Shown here piece by piece: positions 14,570 to 23,792 of a DNA stretch of 39,486 bases (within the stretch, counting starts at the first letter, position 1; each line of letters begins with the position of its first letter). The position numbers were made by a program, and so were the translations under genes. The notes under the pieces were generated by a model. The model was not told the DNA's origin. It saw only the letters and a list, made by a program, of their open reading frames with translations, and made no database searches. The DNA comes from an uncultured Candidatus Saccharibacteria bacterium (GTDB lineage: Bacteria; Patescibacteriota; Saccharimonadia; Saccharimonadales; Saccharimonadaceae): positions 1 to 39,486 of the forward strand of contig CANOTH010000008.1 of NCBI GenBank assembly GCA_947570505.1. Direction: 5' to 3'.

Positions 14570-16474
14570 CTAGTATAGCTTTGCATCTGGTGGCAACTTA
14601 GCATCCTTCAACAACGGTTCCAGCTCTTTCTCTTCTAGTGTTTCCTGCTTGAGTAGGGCCTCGGCAAGGCGGTCCAGCACTGGCTTGTTAGCCTTTAATA
14701 CTGCTTCGGCTCGCATAGCTGCCTCGTCAGAAAGAATCTTGATTTCTTGGTCAATCAACTCTGCAGTCTTCTCGGAGTATGGCTTACCAGTGGCAATCGT
14801 ATAATAACCCATGTCTCCTTCTGGATAAACGAGGTTGCGGGTTTGCTTACCCATGCCTTCTTCGACAATCATTTCTTTGCTCAGCTCTGCAACGTGTTTA
14901 AGATCGGAAGCAGCACCAGTTGTCACGGCATCCTCACCAAAAATCAACTTTTCAGCAATTCGACCGCCCATCGCCCGCGCAAGAATATCCTTGAGCTCGT
15001 AAATGCTCTTGTAGCTGCGATCCTCAGGAGGAAGGAACCACGTAACACCACCAGTGTGACCACGCGGAATAATCGTGACTTTGTGTACAGGGTCAGAATC
15101 CGGCAAAACATGACCGACAATCGCATGCCCAGCTTCATGATAAGCTGTAAGTTTGCGTTCACGATCATTCATGACCTTTGACTTACGTTCGGGGCCAATC
15201 GCAACTCGCTCGAAAGCTTCAGTGAGGTCTGTATTGGTAATTTCTTTGTGACCTTCCCTGGCAGCAGTAATAGCGGCTTCATTAGCAATGTTGGCTAGGT
15301 CCGCGCCAGAGCTACCAGCAGTCTTGGCGGCCAGCGCATCCAGATCAACGTCCTTAGCCACTGGCTTGTTCTTGAAATGAACATTTAAGATTTCTAAGCG
15401 GTCTTTGCGCTCCGGCAAAGTTACGTTAACATGACGGTCAAAACGTCCCGGACGCAGCAAAGCCTTATCCAGCATGTCAACCCGGTTAGTCGCAGCAATT
15501 ACAATCACACCAGAATCGTTATCAAAACCATCCATCTCTACAAGGATTTGGTTTAAAGTCTGCTCATCTTCACGACCAGCGCCGCCCCGAGCATCACGTT
15601 TGTGGGCCACCGCATCAATTTCGTCGATGAAGATAATAGACGGGGCATTTTTCTTAGCCTTGGCGAAAAGATCACGGACGCGAGAGGCACCTACACCAAC
15701 AAACATTTCGGCAAATTCTGAACCAGAAATGCTAAAGAAAGGCACAGAAGCTTCACCGGCCACCGCACGCGCCATTAAAGTTTTACCAGTACCTGGATCA
15801 CCAGCGAGCAAAACACCACGCGGAATCTTAGCACCGAGTTTCTCATACTTTTTAGGCTCCTTGAGAAAATCTACTACCTCTGCTAAATCTTGCTTAGCCG
15901 CTTCGTTACCAGCGACATCACTGAACAAAACTTTCTTTTTGTCCGGGCCGTATAATTTAGCCTTGGCCTTGCCAAAACCCATAGATTGATTATTCATGGA
16001 TTGAGCCTGGCGCATCATGGAGTTAAAGAGGAAGAAAATCGCTAGGACTGGGATCACGATAATAGCAATATTCAGTGCATAATCCCAAAAGTTAGACGGC
16101 TCGATGTATTCAATCGTGGGATATTTGGCTTGACAAGAAGTCAATTCTTCCCCGTTCAAACTGGCACATTGATCAATCAAGCCCTGCTCGTACAGAGTGC
16201 CCGCAGTATCTTTACGAGAAATCTGGGTGTATTGCTTTTCGCCCTTTAGAGTAATTTTAAGATTGCTACCCTCGACGGTGATTTTCTCAATATTGCCGTT
16301 CTCATCATTAGCTCGGCTAATCACGTCAGAAAGAGGAACTTCTTCAATTTGCGTGCCAGGTGTCAAAAGAGAGGCAATACCAGCACAACATAAAAACAAC
16401 AAAAAAGTAAACATAATCCAGCGGAAGAAATTGCTATTCTTCTGAGCCGGTTTTTTCTTGGCAGTTTGTGGCAC
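14570..16474 (-). CDS. ftsH: FtsH membrane-bound AAA+ zinc metalloprotease
   Basis: 634 residues. Two membrane helices (about 20-42 and 130-150) flank an extracytoplasmic domain. The AAA domain has Walker A GDPGTGKT at about 224, Walker [11 protein letters not shown], and the second region of homology ([14 protein letters not shown]). The protease motif is HEAGH at about 446-450. Family members are hexamers that extract and degrade membrane and short-lived cytoplasmic proteins. The start is GTG at 16474 preceded by AAGGAGG; no earlier in-frame start has a site. Walker A has Asp where Pro is usual (GPPGTGKT). The 95 bases after the stop contain a promoter on the opposite strand. Confidence 0.97.
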   Translation of the reverse strand: MPQTAKKKPAQKNSNFFRWIMFTFLLFLCCAGIASLLTPGTQIEEVPLSDVISRANDENGNIEKITVEGSNLKITLKGEKQYTQISRKDTAGTLYEQGLIDQCASLNGEELTSCQAKYPTIEYIEPSNFWDYALNIAIIVIPVLAIFFLFNSMMRQAQSMNNQSMGFGKAKAKLYGPDKKKVLFSDVAGNEAAKQDLAEVVDFLKEPKKYEKLGAKIPRGVLLAGDPGTGKTLMARAVAGEASVPFFSISGSEFAEMFVGVGASRVRDLFAKAKKNAPSIIFIDEIDAVAHKRDARGGAGREDEQTLNQILVEMDGFDNDSGVIVIAATNRVDMLDKALLRPGRFDRHVNVTLPERKDRLEILNVHFKNKPVAKDVDLDALAAKTAGSSGADLANIANEAAITAAREGHKEITNTDLTEAFERVAIGPERKSKVMNDRERKLTAYHEAGHAIVGHVLPDSDPVHKVTIIPRGHTGGVTWFLPPEDRSYKSIYELKDILARAMGGRIAEKLIFGEDAVTTGAASDLKHVAELSKEMIVEEGMGKQTRNLVYPEGDMGYYTIATGKPYSEKTAELIDQEIKILSDEAAMRAEAVLKANKPVLDRLAEALLKQETLEEKELEPLLKDAKLPPDAKLY

Positions 16475-16508
16475 TGATCCTCCTTAAATACTCTCAATGT
16501 ATAGTATT

Positions 16509-17609
16509 TTAGCACAGAGAGTGCGGGATGGCAAATATGGAATGCGGGTTTAGTATTTGGAGTAGCTCTTGCCGAATTTCTGACCACTCATTACCTAGAT
16601 TAATAGTATGGACTTCTAGGCTGGCTTCCCTCGGCCCCGCACCGCCCATAATAGACATTCCGTATGATTCGTGAATTCCTGGCTCTTCGTAAGGTTGAGG
16701 ATAGAGTAGGATACCCCTAAGTGACTTAGTCTCGTCAATGCTTATATTATGAAGGTATGCGGCTATTTGATAAAGATGACTACTATGGAATTTCTTTGTT
16801 TCATGATATTCGACGAGATAACTCTTATAAAATTTCGTATCAATGATAGTAATTCCCTCTGGCTCCGTAATCTGAATGTCTAATCTCATGTTAGGTATGA
16901 GGCTTTGGTCTCCGCCTATGAGCTTCCACTTTAACTGGTCCTGGTAACAAACTTGATACTTTGGCGATAATTCTGAGCGATAAAAATTACAAACAAAACG
17001 TTCAAACAGCCGCTCCAATTCTTTTTCGTCTTGAAAAAGTTGATCAAAATCAAATTCGCCTTCCTTGCTAGATAGTATAATTGCCTTGATGATTAGCTCA
17101 CAAATTTTAATAATTAATTTATAGTGGATGTTCATTCTGTTAAAAGTTATGCGCCTCAAATCTTGCGCAGTAATTTCATGATAAGAAACATAGTTTAGTT
17201 GCAGTAAAACTTTACGCAGCATGCCGCGATGACGCAAATTTAGATCACGGCAATGATAAAGTTTGATGGCGATGTATTTGATAATTTGATTAAGTAAAAC
17301 ATCTTCAGTAAACTCATCAAATTCGCAGTGAAGACGGCCACTAGAGATTTTTAGCTTTGTCATTGTCTCAACAAAATCGATTCTTCCTCTTGCACAATTT
17401 AAATCAGCTGTATACTCAACATATTGATGCTGAAGGCCACGGTGTAAAACCTGATTCACATTAATCAAAAATAATTCAGCAAAAATATCCGTTGAAGTAA
17501 AATTATCGGTAGCGGCAAGTTGAATTAGGCGCTGAGCTGATACCATATCCCAGGCATAGCTATACATGTAGAGCAAATTCTTGATGGGGATCTTAAGCTG
17601 TTCAAACAC
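16509..17609 (-). CDS. mcrC: McrC-like subunit of a type IV (McrBC) restriction system
   Basis: 366 residues. The N-terminal half (IPIKNLLYMYSYAWDM, AELFLINVNQVLHRGLQHQYV) matches the McrC 5-methylcytosine restriction component. A PD-(D/E)XK-type nuclease core lies in the second half: MRLDIQI then TIIDTKFYKSYL, giving Asp...Asp-x-Lys. The GTG start overlaps the TAG of mcrB by one base, so translation is coupled. McrC stimulates the McrB GTPase and cuts DNA carrying modified cytosine. With the CRISPR-Cas9 locus 10 kb away it marks this part of the window as defence-rich. Confidence 0.88.
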   Translation of the reverse strand: MFEQLKIPIKNLLYMYSYAWDMVSAQRLIQLAATDNFTSTDIFAELFLINVNQVLHRGLQHQYVEYTADLNCARGRIDFVETMTKLKISSGRLHCEFDEFTEDVLLNQIIKYIAIKLYHCRDLNLRHRGMLRKVLLQLNYVSYHEITAQDLRRITFNRMNIHYKLIIKICELIIKAIILSSKEGEFDFDQLFQDEKELERLFERFVCNFYRSELSPKYQVCYQDQLKWKLIGGDQSLIPNMRLDIQITEPEGITIIDTKFYKSYLVEYHETKKFHSSHLYQIAAYLHNISIDETKSLRGILLYPQPYEEPGIHESYGMSIMGGAGPREASLEVHTINLGNEWSEIRQELLQILNPHSIFAIPHSLC

Positions 17610-19543
17610 TACGTGAGACTCTTCATCAGTTCTTGTACATCGTCAACCGCATCATAACAGTATTCTTCTAGTAACGGGCGAATTTCATATTTTAAGATGT
17701 TCTGATAATCTTCTTGGTAACTTTTGTCATTAAGCTGATCAACCAAATAGCTGTGACCAATCATGAAACCGGGTCCGAGCCGTTCGGAAATGTTTTTATT
17801 TAACTGGGTAAACTTTTGCAAAATTTCAGTAACAAAATCCGTGGGCAATTGTTTTTGTTGGAGCAAATATTGCTTTAGCCGGTCATTCTCAAAGGCTGGA
17901 CGCACATTGTAAAATGCGAATCGTCGACGCAAAGCATAATCCACCAAGGCCAACGAGCGATCGGCTGTGTTCATGGTACCAATAATATATAAATTTTGCG
18001 GTATGGTGAAATCTTGGCGCGAGTATGGCAGGGTGAGCGATTCGGTTCTTTTATCATGTTCAATCAACATCATTAGTTCACCAAAAATCTTGCTTAAATT
18101 GCCACGATTAATTTCGTCAATAATGCAATAGTACGGCGAGGTTGGATCTTGAGCGGCGCGCTGGCAAAATTCTTTAAAAATGCCGTCGCGAACCTCTAAT
18201 TGACCTGACACACTTGGTCGAATTCCTTCGATAAAATCTTCGTAAGAATAATTTTGGTGGAATTGCACCATGAGGAGCTTTGAGGAATCTTTGCAGCCAA
18301 GCAGAGAGTAAGCTAGCCTCTTCGCCAAAAAGGTTTTTCCTACTCCGGGCGGACCCTCCAGAATAAGATTCTGTTTACGTTCCAGTAAGTTTTTTAATAA
18401 GTCGTAGTCGACCTCCTCAAGAAAAACTTCGGCCAAAAAATCAGTTTTGGTGTAGGGTGCGGCCGCCAGATCTTGCGGTTGATTGTCTACTCGGTCCCGC
18501 GCTTGATCCTTTGGTTGATCCGCTACAAACTGCCAGAGTGTGGCACCGATGATCTGCGGATCATAATTTTGAAAAAGATCCGGTAAATCGCGACGTAAAT
18601 TCTGATTAAGTAAGAAGGACAATTCTTCTGCTTCCATATTATGATCAAAATCGTATCCAAAATTTGAAAGTAGCTTGATGAGTTTATTCTTGGAACAAAT
18701 GCTAATGAACTTCTCTGGGTAATATAAAAATAATAATTTCGTCAAAGGCATGCTCATACCTCGCAATAATTCGGAACTGCTAGAAGCACGCATGGGCCGA
18801 TCACTTTTGCCATAAAGCTTGAGGTAGTGAAACATAGCTTGACGTAGCTCCTGCCAAAAAGCTTCTGGATCTTCAAGTACGGCATTTTTAGGACCGTAGT
18901 ATTGACCATTACGTAGGTAAATACCGAATTTGGCCGCGGTAGATCCACCAATGCCCATACCGGTATCGCTATAATCTCCAAACTCCAAGCGGTAGCATAG
19001 AGAATTACTAGAAGGCCCCCGACCATCGCCGAGAACATATTCGTCTAGGGTCAGCTCGGCTAAACGTCCGAGAGGGTATTCTGCCAAAAATCGTTGACGC
19101 AAGGTAATAGCATCATGATATGTATCCTCCTGCAGGGCAGAGAGATGGTCAGAAAAATATTGACGGAAACGTGTTAATTGGCTATGGGAAAGAGGAGCCT
19201 GGATTATGGCCGATTCATCACCTTGCAGAATTTGGCCAACTCGGCGCAGAGCTGGATCGGTCTGACGTAGCAAAGCGGTGATGACTGTGTTTTTATCTGC
19301 GTTGGCGTACATATGTTTATTATGCTGCTCAGAATTTATGCCATAATAATCTAGGACTGCTTTAGCATAGAATCCGCGGGCTTCTTTAGCTGGACGTTCG
19401 GGAAAATATGCGCGCTCAATCTCTTGCATAGAAGTACCATGAAAGAGATATTGTTCGAGTGTGAAACGGCAGAAATCCAAGTTGAAGGGGTTCTTGTCAT
19501 GGTAGGAATGGTAAGAAATAATTGGTAGTTGTAACTCTGTCAT
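17609..19543 (-). CDS. mcrB: McrB-like AAA+ GTPase of a type IV restriction system
   Basis: 644 residues from the ATG at 19543. The N-terminal half has a recognition region with GPKNAVLEDPEAFWQELRQA, of the MrcB-N/DUF3578-like type. The AAA+ half has GPPGVGKT at about 397, VQFHQNYSYEDFIEGIRP, Walker B CIIDEINRGNLSKIFGEL at about 472 and the McrB signature IGTMNTADRS at about 522, with RRRF arginine fingers. It translocates on DNA with GTP and directs McrC. The N-terminus differs between family members and sets specificity, which cannot be read here. TATAAT lies seven bases before the ATG (19551-19556), which excludes the longer frame to 19678 that would run into the tRNA. Confidence 0.9.
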   Translation of the reverse strand: MTELQLPIISYHSYHDKNPFNLDFCRFTLEQYLFHGTSMQEIERAYFPERPAKEARGFYAKAVLDYYGINSEQHNKHMYANADKNTVITALLRQTDPALRRVGQILQGDESAIIQAPLSHSQLTRFRQYFSDHLSALQEDTYHDAITLRQRFLAEYPLGRLAELTLDEYVLGDGRGPSSNSLCYRLEFGDYSDTGMGIGGSTAAKFGIYLRNGQYYGPKNAVLEDPEAFWQELRQAMFHYLKLYGKSDRPMRASSSSELLRGMSMPLTKLLFLYYPEKFISICSKNKLIKLLSNFGYDFDHNMEAEELSFLLNQNLRRDLPDLFQNYDPQIIGATLWQFVADQPKDQARDRVDNQPQDLAAAPYTKTDFLAEVFLEEVDYDLLKNLLERKQNLILEGPPGVGKTFLAKRLAYSLLGCKDSSKLLMVQFHQNYSYEDFIEGIRPSVSGQLEVRDGIFKEFCQRAAQDPTSPYYCIIDEINRGNLSKIFGELMMLIEHDKRTESLTLPYSRQDFTIPQNLYIIGTMNTADRSLALVDYALRRRFAFYNVRPAFENDRLKQYLLQQKQLPTDFVTEILQKFTQLNKNISERLGPGFMIGHSYLVDQLNDKSYQEDYQNILKYEIRPLLEEYCYDAVDDVQELMKSLT

Positions 19544-19665
19544 ATTGGTTATTATACTACTTCTGGAGGCTTTAGGGTAATTTAGAGACCCGGCTATGGT
19601 ATTCAGGCCTGTAGGGGGATTTTCGCGCTTGGACTTTTTACAACTCTGTGATATAATACATGTAT

Positions 19666-19741
19666 CGGGGCGTAGCACAGTTGGTAGCGCGTACGGTTTG
19701 GGACCGTGAGGTCGCCTGTTCGAGTCAGGTCGCCCCGACCA
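19666..19741 (+). tRNA. tRNA-Pro(TGG)
   Basis: Acceptor CGGGGCG/CGCCCCG, discriminator A and encoded CCA ending at 19741. The anticodon loop TTTGGGA gives TGG; T-arm CCTG-TTCGAGT-CAGG. TGTGATATAAT upstream (about 19648-19658), with a TTGGAC/TTGACTTTTT-like -35, serves as promoter. The accessory genes begin immediately downstream. Confidence 0.94.
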
Positions 19742-19773
19742 CGATATTATTACGAATATATTTACAACGACTC

Positions 19774-19795
19774 ACGATCATCTGTGACTGATCGT
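19774..19795. repeat. Inverted repeat before the 19810 gene
   Basis: ACGATCA, eight bases, TGATCGT. It could be a weak terminator for the tRNA (TTTGG follows) or an operator; the sequence does not decide. Confidence 0.4.
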
Positions 19796-19809
19796 TTGGA
19801 GAAAACTAG

Positions 19810-20493
19810 ATGTCTCTTAGTGTAGCTAATCCTTGGCTTAAAATAGCAGAGCAGAAAAATCCACCCTATCTTGCTTCATGTGATCGAAACATTAAACTAG
19901 CCGATTTTTATAACCTTCATGTAGAGATTTTGCCACAACCGTATTTGGGTAATGTTATATCTGCTAAAGTTATTTGTTTGTTGCTTAATCCTGGATGCGC
20001 TAGAACCGAAGATAATGTAGAGCTAGATTGCCGCAGACTTCAGGAGGCACTACGTGACAATTTAGATCCCGCTGCTTCGCGGTTGGTTTACCTTGATGAT
20101 GAGTTCGATTGGACTAGCGGTGGTCGATGGCTTCGTCAGAAAGTCCTTAACCCACTCTCAAGTCATGGGGTAACACGTGACGATCTAGATCGCAATTTTG
20201 CTGTTGTTGAATACTTTCCGTATCACTCCAAAACTTTCGACGTCAAGCTTGACGAGCCTCTAGAGTCCCAACGATATGGTTTTGAATTAGTTCGTCAAGC
20301 TATAAATAATGGTGTCATTATTCTTTTGATGCGAGGAGGAGAATTATGGCATAAAGCCGTACCAGAACTTATCCCTTATCAAAATTCCGGCAACTGCATT
20401 ACGCCGCATAGCACACGCAATGTAATTTTGTCAGAAAAGAATCTTGGTGAGAAAAATTTTGCCAAGATCGTTGATGTTTTGAAAACTAGATAG
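19810..20493 (+). CDS. Unknown protein, possibly uracil-DNA-glycosylase fold
   Basis: 227 residues, start supported by GGAGAAAA nine bases upstream. The succession AKVICLLLNPGC, VVEYFPYHSKTF, IILLMRGGELWHKAV and TPHSTRN resembles the layout of uracil-DNA-glycosylase superfamily proteins (an NPG turn after the first strand, a central strand with Gly-Gly, and a terminal H-S loop), but I cannot identify the family and catalytic activity is not implied. It is the first gene after tRNA-Pro(TGG) and probably heads a short transcription unit with the next two genes, which follow with almost no gap. Confidence 0.6.
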   Translation: MSLSVANPWLKIAEQKNPPYLASCDRNIKLADFYNLHVEILPQPYLGNVISAKVICLLLNPGCARTEDNVELDCRRLQEALRDNLDPAASRLVYLDDEFDWTSGGRWLRQKVLNPLSSHGVTRDDLDRNFAVVEYFPYHSKTFDVKLDEPLESQRYGFELVRQAINNGVIILLMRGGELWHKAVPELIPYQNSGNCITPHSTRNVILSEKNLGEKNFAKIVDVLKTR

Positions 20494-20513
20494 TGTTTGT
20501 GATAAGGAATGAG

Positions 20514-20960
20514 ATGATAAAAAAGACGTCTAGCCAAATGAAGGAGCTTGAGCAAAACTTCCGCGAACTAATTATTGAGCGGTGTAGGTTTTGTGGCTTT
20601 GATAAATATTTAGCGGAAAATCCTGATTTTGAGTTTTCGAAGATTGATGAGGGCTTGCTAGGATGGGAGAATGGCCAGCATATCACTATTCCAGGAATGT
20701 TTGGCGGTTTTGATTACTTTTTAGGGAAAGTCGGCAATAGTCATAATCTCGTTTTATATACTGAGCAGTCTAGCCGTATGGATCATAATAGTAATAGCTC
20801 CTCTGTTTTTGAAGTTAGTATAGACGGAAGTAGGTTATTGAAGGGCGAGGAGCGAAGAATGGTTTGGGCAAAGTTTAGGCAACTAGGCGAGAAAAGATTG
20901 GAGGAACATAAACGGAAAATGGAGGAGAGGAGACAACATGAACCCAGCGAGCGAAAATAG
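20514..20960 (+). CDS. Unknown protein with charged C-terminal helix
   Basis: About 148 residues from the ATG at 20514, chosen because AAGGA lies six bases upstream; a GTG at 20493 overlapping the previous stop is the alternative. A compact region (CGFDKYLAENPDFEFSKI, MFGGFDYFLGKVGNSHNL, LYTEQSSRMD) is followed by a long basic/acidic helix (LGEKRLEEHKRKMEERRQHE). The family is not recognised. Its 3' end overlaps the next small gene. Confidence 0.5.
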   Translation: MIKKTSSQMKELEQNFRELIIERCRFCGFDKYLAENPDFEFSKIDEGLLGWENGQHITIPGMFGGFDYFLGKVGNSHNLVLYTEQSSRMDHNSNSSSVFEVSIDGSRLLKGEERRMVWAKFRQLGEKRLEEHKRKMEERRQHEPSERK

Positions 20961-21138
20961 CATTACGATTATGAAATATAAATCTCCGGACGGAGTGTAT
21001 GATTTTAAGTGCCTTGATAAATGGAATGTGGCGGACGAAGTGGAGCGACTAGACAAGATGATTGAGGAAAAGAAAAAGCTAGAGGCAGAGGGGTATGAAG
21101 TTCTATGGATCAAGACTCTGCCGATCTTTGATTTGTAG
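20938..21138 (+). CDS. Small unknown protein
   Basis: 66 residues, ATG preceded by GGAGAGGAGACAAC. It overlaps the preceding gene by 23 bp in another frame. It contains ITIMKYKSPDGVYDFK, then a charged helix and a hydrophobic end (GYEVLWIKTLPIFDL). No family recognised. The pattern of short, overlapping genes is phage- or island-like. Confidence 0.45.
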   Translation: MNPASENSITIMKYKSPDGVYDFKCLDKWNVADEVERLDKMIEEKKKLEAEGYEVLWIKTLPIFDL

Positions 21139-21297
21139 CAACGCCACCTCGGCTAAACGGCAAATGAGCGAATAGTTTTTGTAGGGTGTAACTACTAGTT
21201 GTAATACTGGGAGTTATATTTTGTGCTTTACATTTATGGCATTTCTGACGATAATTGCTTTATTATGAAATAATTATCTCCAAAGTAAATTACAGTT

Positions 21298-21477
21298 ATG
21301 AAATATCTAGGCACGGATGAAGAATATCACTTTGTCGAAGCGAACGATATTCAATTCCCAAGTCTTGAAGATAGATTAAACTACTTAAGCCGACTAGAAT
21401 ATAAACTTTGGGCTGATGGAGAAATTGTTGGGCATATATGGACTAAGACATCAGATCGTTGCGAGGCAGGACATTAG
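21298..21477 (+). CDS. Very small unknown protein
   Basis: 59 residues from the ATG at 21298 to TAG at 21475-21477 (MKYLGTDEEYHFVEAND to TSDRCEAGH). Acidic, no obvious Shine-Dalgarno sequence. The next small gene's ATG follows its stop directly, so they look coupled. Supported only by that junction and by sensible composition. Confidence 0.4.
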   Translation: MKYLGTDEEYHFVEANDIQFPSLEDRLNYLSRLEYKLWADGEIVGHIWTKTSDRCEAGH

Positions 21478-21690
21478 ATGACTTTGATAAATGAGAATTG
21501 GAAGCCTAACTTTTATAAGTACGAGAAAGTTCGTAGAAGTGGTAGATACAATATGATTATGGAAGCCGACCAAGCAATTAAGGTTTGCGGAATTACTAGT
21601 CGAGAGTATAGAGATATTTTATTAAACTACAATCACTATAAAAGGTACGTTGAAGCGAAATACGGGTCGGTTGATAAGTTCATGAGATAG
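21478..21690 (+). CDS. Small basic unknown protein
   Basis: 70 residues. Its ATG abuts the stop of the 59-residue gene. Tyr/Lys/Arg-rich (YKYEKVRRSGRYNMI, ITSREYRDILLNYNHYKRYV). No family recognised; the size and charge would suit a phage or plasmid accessory protein. Confidence 0.45.
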   Translation: MTLINENWKPNFYKYEKVRRSGRYNMIMEADQAIKVCGITSREYRDILLNYNHYKRYVEAKYGSVDKFMR

Positions 21691-21778
21691 TATAAGAAGT
21701 GCGACTGCTAGATTACAAGCATAGAACTACATTTTGGGAAGATTTAAACGACTCATATACTATACCGGCATACGCATT

Positions 21779-22765
21779 TTAGTTTTTAGGGCTCACTCTT
21801 TTGTTCTGCAGTGATCTTGCAAAGTCCTTACCTTCATTCAGCAATTTTCTGCGTATGATTTTACTACCTTCATCGACCCTATCTGTTTTGAACCATCTTT
21901 TCTCACGAGTAAATACACCCTCAACCTGCTTACGCGTCGCAGATTCTCCAAGCACATCGGTTAAAACACACAAAATATCTTCCACGGTAAACCACTCTCC
22001 TTTACTCTCATTAGTGACAACATACATTGCTAGAAGCATTTTTTCTTTAAAATTATTTAAATTTTTAATCTCAGGATAATTACTCAAATTCAGCTCATCG
22101 CAATTAAGGCCACTATACTTAGATTCCTCTTTAGGCCGCGACTTACGTGCTCTGTGCTGGCTTGTGCGAGAGCTGGCCTCCTTTGGTTGCATATTTTCGA
22201 CGGCAGTTTCTCCATCAATGGTTAATATATACTCCTTTGGAGTAATCCCCTTCTTCCTAGGGTTTTCCATAATTAACCCTTTTTTCACGAGCTCGCTGAG
22301 CGACATGCTCATATTATTTGGTTCCGGTTTCTTAGCATCGGAGTATAGTTCTTTAAGAGAGGATGAAGAAAACTCTTCGATATGATTTTTCTTTGCGTTA
22401 AAGTATGCTGCGCAAATTATAAAATCATAGTGCCTAATAGCTCCTTTTGACTTTGCAAAAGAAGCCAAACTCATTCGCGACCAATCGAAGTCAGCATTAG
22501 CCACGGTGACATTATCGCTTAGTAGGGCAGGATTTTCTGAATCGTCTATTACTGGCATTGCTTGTGTGATGGAATCTACATCAACGTTGGGCAATGTATT
22601 ACGAGTGCGAACAATGGTGTCAATAGCAGATGGTAATAAATTCTCTGTAAAAAAGCTCCGTTCCTTTTCTACAAGATCAGCAGCCCCCTCAGCCTCAAAC
22701 TTAATCTCTCCTATTTCGAATTTGATACGAATTTTAGATTTTTCTTCCATTAATTTTTCCTCCAT
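21779..22765 (-). CDS. Unknown protein with tandem winged-helix-like regions
   Basis: 328 residues. The N-terminus (IRIKFEIGEIKFEAEGAADL then VEKERSFF) is a short beta-hairpin plus helix seen at the start of several uncharacterised prokaryotic proteins. The middle (IRHYDFIICAAYFNA, LSELVKKGLIMENPRKKG, YILTIDGETAVE) and the end (MYVVTNESKGEWFTVEDIL, ATRKQVEGVFTREKRWF) each read as a winged-helix unit, joined by a Ser/Lys/Arg linker. The ATG overlaps the stop of the upstream gene (TAATG), so the two are a coupled pair. No enzyme motif seen. Located between McrBC and CRISPR-Cas9, so a defence or regulatory role is possible but only inferred from location. Confidence 0.6.
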   Translation of the reverse strand: MEEKLMEEKSKIRIKFEIGEIKFEAEGAADLVEKERSFFTENLLPSAIDTIVRTRNTLPNVDVDSITQAMPVIDDSENPALLSDNVTVANADFDWSRMSLASFAKSKGAIRHYDFIICAAYFNAKKNHIEEFSSSSLKELYSDAKKPEPNNMSMSLSELVKKGLIMENPRKKGITPKEYILTIDGETAVENMQPKEASSRTSQHRARKSRPKEESKYSGLNCDELNLSNYPEIKNLNNFKEKMLLAMYVVTNESKGEWFTVEDILCVLTDVLGESATRKQVEGVFTREKRWFKTDRVDEGSKIIRRKLLNEGKDFARSLQNKRVSPKN

Positions 22766-23493
22766 TATAATAATCCTGCTTTATTATACAGCTCCTCAAG
22801 CATAACTCGGTAATTCACTTTAATATCATCAATGTCCTTTTTTCCAGCAGTATATGTAATGTTGTGAGCAGAGAAATTTCCCACCATACGGAAGGTATCG
22901 AATTCACATTTTATGCGCGAAAGTTTAAGGGCTTGATTATTCTTGGCATCTTTCACCATGCTTTCCAGCATGATATAGCCATCACCAGTTTGATTCTTAA
23001 TTTGGTCGTCTATCCCTATGTTTTGATAAGATAAAATTAAGATTACTTCGAATAACCTTCTCATTAAAACCGCAGTAGCATCGTAGCAGTTGGCTGAATA
23101 TGTATGATTTATCTGATGTATGATACGGTCGAGATACCCCCTCTTACCGCAAAATTTTTCCTCGTCAATGAGCTCGCTGCTAGATATTATAGTAGTCTTG
23201 TCTTTCCAAAACTTGCCACAACATTTTTCTAATTCTTGTAATTTTACAGCGGCAAACTCAATATTACCGCCCCTAATGATAAAACCTCTATTTCTGCCAG
23301 TAGTTAAATTCTTTTTTAATCTAGAGATATTTGGTAAGCTAAAACCACATTGAGCGAACAAATCACCTATGATTGCGGTAGGAAAAACTTCATTGCCAGT
23401 CTCTTTATAATAAAAATAGCATAGTAGTTCGGCCTTCTCACATTCATTTCTGTCTTTCAGCTTTGTCTTCTCTATAAAATCAAGGATTTTCAT
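22765..23493 (-). CDS. Unknown protein with a HEPN/DUF4145-like C-terminal domain
   Basis: About 242 residues from the ATG at 23493. The N-terminal half is helical and cysteine-containing (ECEKAELLCYFYYKETGNE, AIIGDLFAQCGFSLPNISRL), possibly DNA-binding. The C-terminal half (YDATAVLMRRLFEVILILSY to FDTFRMVGNFSAHNITY) resembles DUF4145/HEPN domains, which carry a conserved Arg and His near a GNxxAH motif; some are RNases in toxin or defence systems. The spacing from Arg to His here is longer than RX4-6H, so nuclease activity is uncertain. It shares TAATG with the downstream gene, forming a two-gene operon. Confidence 0.55.
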   Translation of the reverse strand: MKILDFIEKTKLKDRNECEKAELLCYFYYKETGNEVFPTAIIGDLFAQCGFSLPNISRLKKNLTTGRNRGFIIRGGNIEFAAVKLQELEKCCGKFWKDKTTIISSSELIDEEKFCGKRGYLDRIIHQINHTYSANCYDATAVLMRRLFEVILILSYQNIGIDDQIKNQTGDGYIMLESMVKDAKNNQALKLSRIKCEFDTFRMVGNFSAHNITYTAGKKDIDDIKVNYRVMLEELYNKAGLL

Positions 23494-23792
23494 ACTAATA
23501 CTCTTATTGATTTGTTCCACCCTGATTAACACTATTGTAATACATTTCTTACGCATTCGACAACACAACATTTGTTTAGTTTTGTCGCTCTCCCTCTAGA
23601 AATTTTGTTAACACCGACCAAACCACGTCCGACCACAGTTTATATAAATGTAATTTTAGCCAATTCGGTCACTATCAAATGGGCGAATTTTTATTAATGC
23701 TCCAGAGTTAGTATTTTTAGCAAATTCTTGTCCCCCCTCCAAGCTTCTCGACATTTTTTGCAATTCTAAACTTTTTAATGTGTCATATACTC

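Noticed and set aside
15474-15989. Plus-strand open frame opposite ftsH
   Set aside because: It is a shadow of the strongly conserved ftsH coding sequence; no ribosome binding site or family resemblance.
19543-19678. Longer start for the McrB gene
   Set aside because: The extra 45 codons run through the TATAAT box and reach into tRNA-Pro(TGG).
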